Shown here: positions 7,772 through 12,590 of the stretch, in pieces | Layout of the letters: each line of letters opens with the position of its first letter | Numbering within the stretch: position 1 is the first letter of the stretch | Assembly: GCA_020431945.1 (NCBI GenBank) | Contig: JAGQHH010000120.1 | Coordinates: forward strand, 1-21,266 | Length of the DNA stretch: 21,266 nucleotides | Origin: Cyanobacteria bacterium HKST-UBA02 | GTDB lineage: Bacteria > Cyanobacteriota > Vampirovibrionia > Obscuribacterales > Obscuribacteraceae | Reading direction: 5' to 3' | Position numbers and translations under genes: made by a program | The notes under the pieces: model-generated | Databases searched by the model: none | What the model saw: the letters and a program-made list of their open reading frames with translations, nothing else | Told to the model about the DNA's origin: nothing

Positions 7772-7795
7772 AAGGGGCGGCATTCGCCGCCCCTT
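7772..7795 (-). terminator. Hairpin after the ABC-2 operon
   Basis: A perfect 10-bp stem AAGGGGCGGC/GCCGCCCCTT closes a 4-nt loop 13 bp beyond the permease stop. On the minus strand it is followed only by TTTCC, so the U-tract is short. It is placed as expected for the end of the ABC operon and may act as a rho-independent or RNA-stabilising element. Confidence 0.6.
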
Positions 7796-7808
7796 CGGGC
7801 ACTGCTTT

Positions 7809-8606
7809 CTACGAGCAGTATTTGGCTAGGAGTCCCTTCTCTCTAGCCTGGTTGAAGAGCAGCTTGAAGATGGCTGCCGCTCCGAGCAGGTAGAGGATGT
7901 TGAGCAGGAACGCATTGAGGACGTATCCGCTCACATCGGCGGCGCCTCCGGCGAGGACGGCTCGCATACCTTCGAAGACGTGGGCTGCAGGCACGCACCA
8001 GGCGATATGCTGGAGCGGCTCGGGCAGTACGCTTACCGGGTAGAAGACCGCTGATACCGGCTGCACGATGAAGGGGATGGCCCAGGCCAGGACCTCGGAC
8101 TGTGGACCCCATCTGACGATCAGCGCAGTAGCCACCAGTCCCAGTGCCCATCCCATCATCAAGAGGTTGCCGAATAGCAGGGCAACGTCGAATCCGAGAG
8201 AGAACATATTGAACTTGTAGACCACGGCGGCGATGGTCGAGAGGATCGCCATAACGATGGTCGCCTGCATCAGTCCCAGGATATAGCCGGCGGTGATGAA
8301 CTCGCTCACCCTCACCGGGGCGGTGAAGATGTTCAGGAGGTTCCTCGACCAGAGGTCCTCGAGAAACGAGATACAGACCACCTGCTGGGCACGGTAGAAG
8401 ACGTTCCACATGATTACGGCTCCGATGAGGAAGGTAATCATGCCCGGGACTGCGTTACTGACCTTGAGCATGTAGAGGGTGACGAAACCCCACACGAGAA
8501 GGTCCATAACCGGCCAGAAAAGAACGTCCATGGCCCTGAATGTGTTGCGCGAGCAAATGAAGATGTACTTCAAGACCAGCGCGTAGACTCTATTCCAGTT
8601 CATCAT
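7809..8606 (-). CDS. ABC-2 type transporter permease
   Basis: 265 aa from ATG 8606. This ATG overlaps the ATPase stop (ATGA) and is preceded by AGGTGA. A second ATG directly follows at 8603. The longer open frame to 8750 is only read-through of the ATPase gene in another frame. The protein has six hydrophobic segments. An N-terminal amphipathic part is followed by a V-L-F-W-P-V-M-D-L-L-V-W segment, a loop with W-S-R-N-L-L-N-I-F-T-A-P that resembles the conserved ABC-2 cytoplasmic helix, and a late P-V-S-A-V-F-Y-P-V-S-V-L-P motif typical of the family. It should form the membrane half of an exporter with the adjacent ATPase. The substrate (drug, lipid or polysaccharide) cannot be told from sequence alone. 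Confidence 0.9.
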   Translation of the reverse strand: MMNWNRVYALVLKYIFICSRNTFRAMDVLFWPVMDLLVWGFVTLYMLKVSNAVPGMITFLIGAVIMWNVFYRAQQVVCISFLEDLWSRNLLNIFTAPVRVSEFITAGYILGLMQATIVMAILSTIAAVVYKFNMFSLGFDVALLFGNLLMMGWALGLVATALIVRWGPQSEVLAWAIPFIVQPVSAVFYPVSVLPEPLQHIAWCVPAAHVFEGMRAVLAGGAADVSGYVLNAFLLNILYLLGAAAIFKLLFNQAREKGLLAKYCS

Positions 8607-9352
8607 AATCTCACCTTTTCTTTCTCGTTTTGTCGAGCGATGGTTATAAAGACGTCCTCCAGGCTCTTGGAGCCGAATCGGTCCATGACCTGATCGGAGG
8701 AGCCCTCGGCGACGATGCCGCCGGCGTGCATGAAGATGATCCGGTCGCACAGCTCGGCTACGTCAAGCATGTTGTGCGATGTCGTGACCACGGTCATGCC
8801 CCGCTCTTCCTTGACGCGCTTGAGCACTTTCCTGACCTTGTCGGCAAGGTCGGGGTCGAGGCTGGCGGTGGGCTCGTCCAGAACCAGGAGCTCCGGATCG
8901 TTGAGGAGCGCCTTGCAGAGGTTGAGCCTGGTCTGCTCACCCGAGGAGAGCATGCCTGACGTCTTGTTCGCCAGGTGCTCGATCTCGAAGAGTCTGAGCA
9001 GTTCCAGGATCTTGTCCCGGGCATTGCGCACCTGATAGATATGGCCGAACACGATGAGGTTCTCCATGACTTTCAGGTTATAGGGCAGATGCACGTAGGA
9101 CGAGGCGAAATTGACCCTCTCCAGAATCGCGACCCGGTCGGTCTCGATGTCTCTTCCGAAAAGCCTGATCGTACCCGAGGTGGGCTTGGTCAGACCGAGG
9201 AGCATGTGGAGAGTAGTGGTCTTGCCGGCACCGTTGGCGCCAAGAAGACCTACGATCTCGCCTCTTTTCACATTGAAGCTGAGGTCGTGAACGGCGGTGA
9301 ATTTGCCGAACTCTTTGCGCAGATTGTTGATACTGACGATGTTTTCTACCAT
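8603..9352 (-). CDS. ABC-2 type transporter ATP-binding protein
   Basis: 249 aa from ATG 9352, chosen because AGGAG lies 8 nt upstream. An ATG at 9358 is only 2 nt from it. Walker A GANGAGKT is at 38-45 (Lys44), signature LSSGEQ at 135-140, Walker B LLVLDE at 155-160 and switch His193. The D-loop SLD is intact. Two deviations are visible: the signature is LSSGE rather than LSGGQ, and the Q-loop position in the VNFASSYV stretch has Ser in place of Gln. I recall this variant from a subset of ABC-2 ATPases, so it is probably functional. It is coupled to the permease by a 4-nt ATGA overlap. Upstream lies a leader of about 265 nt with a terminator-like palindrome, suggesting expression is controlled by attenuation. 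Confidence 0.93.
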   Translation of the reverse strand: MVENIVSINNLRKEFGKFTAVHDLSFNVKRGEIVGLLGANGAGKTTTLHMLLGLTKPTSGTIRLFGRDIETDRVAILERVNFASSYVHLPYNLKVMENLIVFGHIYQVRNARDKILELLRLFEIEHLANKTSGMLSSGEQTRLNLCKALLNDPELLVLDEPTASLDPDLADKVRKVLKRVKEERGMTVVTTSHNMLDVAELCDRIIFMHAGGIVAEGSSDQVMDRFGSKSLEDVFITIARQNEKEKVRL

Positions 9353-9385
9353 TTCCATTACTCCTGATCTAAAAATTGAGACAGC

Positions 9386-9468
9386 AAAAAGCAAGAGCAC
9401 ATAATCGTTATGGAGGCCTGATACGGCTGGCGCCGCCTGGGTGCCTCCATGTGCTCTTGCTTCTTTTT
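9386..9468 (-). terminator. Large palindromic terminator/attenuator upstream of the ABC operon
   Basis: A perfect 14-bp stem (9389-9402 with 9449-9462; core GCAAGAGCACAT) encloses an inner 6-bp stem GGAGGC/GCCTCC (9412-9417 with 9443-9448) and an apical CGGC/GCCG stem. On the minus strand the structure ends in a run of five T, about 30 nt upstream of the ABC ATPase ribosome site. On the plus strand it ends in TTCTTTTTG, so it can act in both directions. No recognised gene ends here, so it most likely conditionally terminates transcription entering the ABC operon. It could instead terminate an unseen small RNA. Confidence 0.65.
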
Positions 9469-9536
9469 GTTATGACTGTGAGTCTTGGGGACGGAAAACC
9501 GGACCCATCAAGGAAAGCTAAGCTACGGAAGCAGCC

Positions 9537-9572
9537 TCAATGATGAAATATGCCTATTGCGATCGGTCTCAT
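9537..9572 (-). CDS. Candidate 11-aa leader peptide of the ABC operon
   Basis: A short ORF encoding MRPIAIGIFHH follows a strong Shine-Dalgarno (CGGAGGG, 4-7 nt before the ATG). It lies about 45 nt downstream of the predicted start site of the promoter at 9624-9651. It ends about 75 nt before the terminator-like palindrome. Immediately after its stop is a 5-bp hairpin with a UUCC loop (9522-9535), then a U4-loop hairpin (9487-9506). This order (promoter, short ORF with an excellent ribosome site, hairpins, terminator, transporter genes) is that of a translation-dependent attenuator. No run of one biosynthetic amino acid is present, so control by ribosome stalling on a drug or on the nascent peptide would fit better than tRNA sensing. 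An in-frame upstream ATG at 9596 would give 19 aa but lacks a ribosome site. Not proven to be translated. Confidence 0.45.
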   Translation of the reverse strand: MRPIAIGIFHH

Positions 9573-9623
9573 GTTTTCCCTCCGGGAAATTTGCATGGCG
9601 CAAGCGCCAAAAACTCTTCTGCA

Positions 9624-9651
9624 AATATACCACAAACCCCGACGATGGCAA
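9624..9651 (-). promoter_or_regulatory. Sigma-70-like promoter for the ABC operon leader
   Basis: On the minus strand TTGCCA (5 of 6 to TTGACA) is separated by 16 nt from TATATT (5 of 6 to TATAAT). The predicted start is near 9617, giving a leader of about 265 nt before the ABC ATPase ATG. A 12-nt segment overlapping the -35 (GTGCTTGCCATC) recurs with one change 127 bp upstream at 9771-9782. That is a possible regulator site. Confidence 0.55.
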
Positions 9652-9900
9652 GCACCAGTTTGCGTTTGGTTACGTTGCGCAGATCTAATTCTATATGAGG
9701 TTTTAGAGACGCTTAAGGTTCTGGTTAGTGATACTACAAATGGTACTACATGAATTTTGACACCATTGGTGATGGTAAGCACGGTCTTATTTGAAATAGA
9801 AAGTTTTTCGAAAGCCATGACAACGATCCCCCATCTCGGGGTGATCTGCCTGTAAAATATGGGTTCTGCTTATATCCCTTTCTCTTCAGAGCCCTGAACT
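9652..9900. other. AT-richer divergent intergenic region
   Basis: This stretch lies between the ABC leader promoter and the MshEN-like gene and is visibly richer in A/T than the flanking genes. It contains a direct repeat TACTACA (two copies 5 bp apart near 9732-9750), the near-palindrome CACCATTGGTG, and a hairpin at 9825-9846 (GATC-CCCC pairing with GGGG-T-GATC, one bulge). A small minus-strand open frame covers it, but its composition is not protein-like. The promoter for the plus-strand gene is probably here; TAAAAT near 9853 and TATATC near 9871 are candidates without a clear -35. I match nothing here to a known RNA family. Confidence 0.4.
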
Positions 9901-11157
9901 ATGGCGACGCTGACACCTGGCGACCTGATCACTGCCGAGCCGGACATCGACAATGCCCGGGAAGTGCGTATCGGAGATTTTCTCTGCGTTCTCGACGTGC
10001 TGCCTTCGGACAAGCTCAATGCCGCTCTCAAGGCTTCCCGGGAAGTCGGGCTTCCTCTGGGCCGGACTCTTGTAGTCCGGGGCCTTTTGACCGATGACGA
10101 TCTTTCCATGTTGCTCGAGCTTCATGGCCTTTTTCGTCGTGGTTCGGTGGAGCTCTATCAGGTGCAGGAAGCCTTTTCCATGGCCAAGCGCCGGGGCTGG
10201 CATATCCGCGAGGCCCTTGCCGCCCATGGTTGTGCTGCCGATGACCTCGAGTCTGTGAGGCTGGGCGAGCTTCTGGTGACCGCTGAGCTTATCGACGCTG
10301 CCCAGCTCCAGGAAGCTCTTTCTCTGCAGAAGCTCTGCGGTCTGCCTCTGGGAAGAGTACTCTGCATCGATTTGAAAATACCGGAGCAGATAGTCGATAC
10401 GGCTCTGGCCTGCCAGACCGATGTCCGTTTGAACGGCATGCGATTCGGCGATGCCGTGGATAAGCTGAAGCTGATGCCGCTGATGGTGACTCCCGAGCTT
10501 ATGCGACCGGTGATTCACCTCGAGCTCCAGGATCTGCTGGTGGCGGGGCGAATCTGCGACGAGAGCGATCTCAAGCCGGCGGTCAGTTTCGCCCGGGCCA
10601 ATCGTGTTCCCCTGGAGGAAGTCCTGGCCGGTTTAGACTGGATCAATACCAGCCTGGTGGACGCGGCCCTTGCCCTGAGCAAGCTCATCGACCGGGGCTA
10701 TGTTACGGCTCAGGACGCCATCGCCTTTCTTTCTTCGGTACAGGATCGAGTTGTCGCCCTGGAAGAGAGTCGTGATACCTGGGCTACCGATCTCGACGAA
10801 TCCGAGGCACCGCTCAATCTCTACCGATTCCTTCTGGCAAGTGGCTTCCTGAGCCCGGACAAGATCCGGGATCTCACCAAGCAGATGATTTCCAGGTCCG
10901 AGGATTTCGGCAAGCTTGTTGACCTGGAGCTGGATCGCAGCACCACTCGCAACGAGCTTCGGGACATTATCATCAAGACATATGCCTGCGACGACAAGCT
11001 CTCCAGAGTCCTGATCAATCTTTCCCGGGTCGATGAAGGACTTGTCACCCACGCCCGTAGCCTGGTGAGCCTTGTTCTTCTCAAGGGCTCCAGTCTCGAG
11101 CGAGCGCTCCTGAGCTTCGCCCGCATGCGCCGGGAAGTGGGCAGCTACGACGCCTGA
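9901..11157 (+). CDS. MshEN/GspE-N-like tandem repeat protein (no ATPase domain)
   Basis: 418 aa from ATG 9901. It is built almost entirely of helical repeats that resemble the MshEN / T2SSE N-terminal domain: R-(I/L)-G-(D/E)-(F/L)-L, about 13 residues, (K/Q)-L-x-x-A-L, then G-L-P-L-G-R-x-L. The clearest copies are at 23-70 and 120-168. More degenerate ones lie at about 84-115, 207-255, 260-285 and 305-345. In the known family (type II secretion and pilus ATPases such as MshE) this domain can bind cyclic-di-GMP through the RLG and LG motifs. Here no Walker A or ATPase domain follows, so it would be a stand-alone receptor or scaffold (inference). No signal peptide or TM segment. The 3' end overlaps the convergent exported-protein gene by 13 bp. 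The ribosome site is weak. Confidence 0.8.
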   Translation: MATLTPGDLITAEPDIDNAREVRIGDFLCVLDVLPSDKLNAALKASREVGLPLGRTLVVRGLLTDDDLSMLLELHGLFRRGSVELYQVQEAFSMAKRRGWHIREALAAHGCAADDLESVRLGELLVTAELIDAAQLQEALSLQKLCGLPLGRVLCIDLKIPEQIVDTALACQTDVRLNGMRFGDAVDKLKLMPLMVTPELMRPVIHLELQDLLVAGRICDESDLKPAVSFARANRVPLEEVLAGLDWINTSLVDAALALSKLIDRGYVTAQDAIAFLSSVQDRVVALEESRDTWATDLDESEAPLNLYRFLLASGFLSPDKIRDLTKQMISRSEDFGKLVDLELDRSTTRNELRDIIIKTYACDDKLSRVLINLSRVDEGLVTHARSLVSLVLLKGSSLERALLSFARMRREVGSYDA

Positions 11158-11789
11158 TCTTTTTTCAGATCCTTCTTCAAGTTTTTCACCAGCTCGAAAA
11201 ACTCAAGCCTGACCTTTTCGAGATCCTCGGCAATTTTGTACATGGCGGTGGCCTGCCGGGCCAGCTCGAGATTATTGTCACTGGTCTCCACCAGTTTGTT
11301 TATGCGATCGAGATGTGTGTTCAATTCATCGACGCCCGTCTTATATCGCTCGAAGAGCTTGTCGGAGCGATCTTTCTGGGGCTCCGGTATATTGAGCCTG
11401 GCGGTGTCGTGATCGCAGACTTTGATGTCTTCTTGAAATAGATGAATTATCGGCTCCATGGTGGCGATGTAAAAAAGCAGCCAGTCCGGTCTGGTGGGCA
11501 GATAATTGGCTTGCTCATCGAGTTTTCTGGTAGTCAGATCCCGGGGAGTATCCACTGTGGGATTGGCTGAAAGCGGCACCTTTTTTCTGGTGGCTTCGAG
11601 ATAGATATTGGCTGACTGCTGTTTGATCTGCAAGAGGCAAATGCCGAGATCGCGCAGGCTGGAAAGCGTCACCAGATGAGTATCGGCGTCGCGCTCTACA
11701 GCCTTGAGCTCGCCTGCCAGGGCGGGTGAGCATGCCATCATGGACAGTGCCAGCCCGATCGCTGTTCGCTTGCTGATTTTGAGACTCAC
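11145..11789 (-). CDS. Exported helical protein of unknown function
   Basis: 214 aa from GTG 11789, supported by an AGGAGAGG ribosome site just upstream. An N-terminal signal peptide ends at A-L-A (23-25). M-M-A-C ending at Cys20 is a poor but possible lipobox, so a lipoprotein cannot be excluded. The mature part is mainly alpha-helical and charged, with a D-E-L-N-T-H-L-D-R-I-N-K-L-V heptad-like stretch and a Lys-rich C-terminus. I do not recognise a family. It is the last gene of the methyltransferase-kinase-LolA-like operon, 19 bp after the preceding gene, and its tail overlaps the convergent MshEN-like gene by 13 bp. It may be an envelope partner of the co-transcribed kinase (inference). 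Confidence 0.75.
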   Translation of the reverse strand: MSLKISKRTAIGLALSMMACSPALAGELKAVERDADTHLVTLSSLRDLGICLLQIKQQSANIYLEATRKKVPLSANPTVDTPRDLTTRKLDEQANYLPTRPDWLLFYIATMEPIIHLFQEDIKVCDHDTARLNIPEPQKDRSDKLFERYKTGVDELNTHLDRINKLVETSDNNLELARQATAMYKIAEDLEKVRLEFFELVKNLKKDLKKDQAS

Positions 11790-11808
11790 GTTGACCTCTC
11801 CTGCTTGT

Positions 11809-12570
11809 CTAGAGATTGAAGAGCGAATCGCTCAATCCCGGGTTTGCCTTGAAATTGTCGAACTGGACTATGGAGAGAAGATTTCCTTCTTTGAAGACGT
11901 CCCATTCTACCGGGACTTTCTTGCTCTCGCTCACGAATATGCGATCGGTGAGATTTCCGGATGGGTCCTTGACCTCCATGACTTTGATCGGTCCTTCGAA
12001 TTTGTCGGACTCGATGCTTTTTGTCGTGACCACGCATTTCTCGCCTCTGGCTATACGATCCTTGAGGTCGGAGAGAAGACTGTTGAAGTCGGAATGGACC
12101 ACGTTATAGCCGTTGGGCAACTTGAGGAGCCTGGAATTCTCCGCCAGGGTCATGGTGAGAAAGCGCAGACCGCCGCCTCCCGATCCTTTGATCACTCCGT
12201 CCTGGCGGCGCACCACCACCGAGCCTTTGTGCAGACCCCCGGAAAGCACTTCGCACCGGAGACGCTTGGCTTTCTTGAAGAAGAATCGCGCCTCTTCTTC
12301 CTGCAGTTTCTTCTCGAAACATTTGAGAACCGAATCGAACTGATAATCGTCCAGGGAAAGAACGTTCCGGTAGACGGTGCTGAGAAAGCCTGTGCCGTCG
12401 CTCCACGATTGTCCCTTTACCAGAGCTTCGACCTCGCTTTTATGTTTGCTGCCGGCGTCGCTCTCCTTTTCTTCCGAGGACGCCGCCGGGAGGCGGGCAG
12501 CCAGCGCCAGGAATCCGACAAGAAGAGACCGCTTGTCGATGCCAAGGAGTTTTACTGTCCGATCTTTCAT
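11809..12570 (-). CDS. Exported LolA-like / DUF1571-like protein
   Basis: 253 aa from ATG 12570. The frame is open further upstream, but that part overlaps the kinase gene in another frame and is Arg/Ser-rich. Residues 1-31 form a signal peptide with hydrophobic core L-L-V-G-F-L-A-L-A-A. The mature part has a beta-rich pattern: F-F-K-K-A-K-R-L-R-C-E-V-L, a turn with G-S-G-G-G-G, and the ending V-P-V-E-W-D-V-F-K-E-G-N-L-L-S then N-P-G-L-S-D-S-L-F-N-L. This suits the LolA/DUF1571 lipoprotein-carrier-like fold (moderate confidence from pattern only). It follows the kinase by 20 bp. No Shine-Dalgarno is visible; a TATCCT box sits exactly 7 nt before the ATG. A periplasmic lipid or lipoprotein-binding role is an inference. 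Confidence 0.7.
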   Translation of the reverse strand: MKDRTVKLLGIDKRSLLVGFLALAARLPAASSEEKESDAGSKHKSEVEALVKGQSWSDGTGFLSTVYRNVLSLDDYQFDSVLKCFEKKLQEEEARFFFKKAKRLRCEVLSGGLHKGSVVVRRQDGVIKGSGGGGLRFLTMTLAENSRLLKLPNGYNVVHSDFNSLLSDLKDRIARGEKCVVTTKSIESDKFEGPIKVMEVKDPSGNLTDRIFVSESKKVPVEWDVFKEGNLLSIVQFDNFKANPGLSDSLFNL

Positions 12571-12577
12571 GACTGTC

Positions 12578-12583
12578 AGGATA
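12578..12583 (-). promoter_or_regulatory. TATCCT box 7 nt before an ATG
   Basis: In the 20-bp gap between the kinase stop and the LolA-like start, the minus strand carries TATCCT, then 7 nt, then ATG, with no Shine-Dalgarno. The geometry matches two other starts in this window and would allow a leaderless transcript. Alone it could be chance. Confidence 0.25.
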
Positions 12584-12590
12584 GCACAAG

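Noticed and set aside
7679..7783. N-terminal extension of the DUF1579 protein to ATG 7783
   Set aside because: The extension starts inside a perfect 10-bp hairpin and lacks a ribosome site, while GTG 7678 has GAGG at good spacing and begins just before the conserved domain.
8607..8750. N-terminal extension of the permease frame
   Set aside because: Arg/His-rich read-through in a second frame of the ATPase gene; the ATGA start with AGGTGA is a far better start.
9485..9753. Plus-strand short open frames of about 67 codons
   Set aside because: No ribosome site and no protein-like pattern; they overlap the structured leader of the opposite strand.
9537..9818. 93-codon minus-strand open frame in the ABC leader region
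   Set aside because: Its upper part runs across the -35/-10 promoter and a hairpin, has an Arg/Cys/His-rich unprotein-like composition and no ribosome site. Only its last 11 codons have a strong Shine-Dalgarno and are kept as a leader peptide.
9470..9900. Known riboswitch or structural RNA (cyclic-di-GMP, tmRNA, RNase P, 6S) in the long gap
   Set aside because: I looked for the conserved cores on both strands and found none I could match; a covariance-model scan would be needed to exclude a less familiar class.
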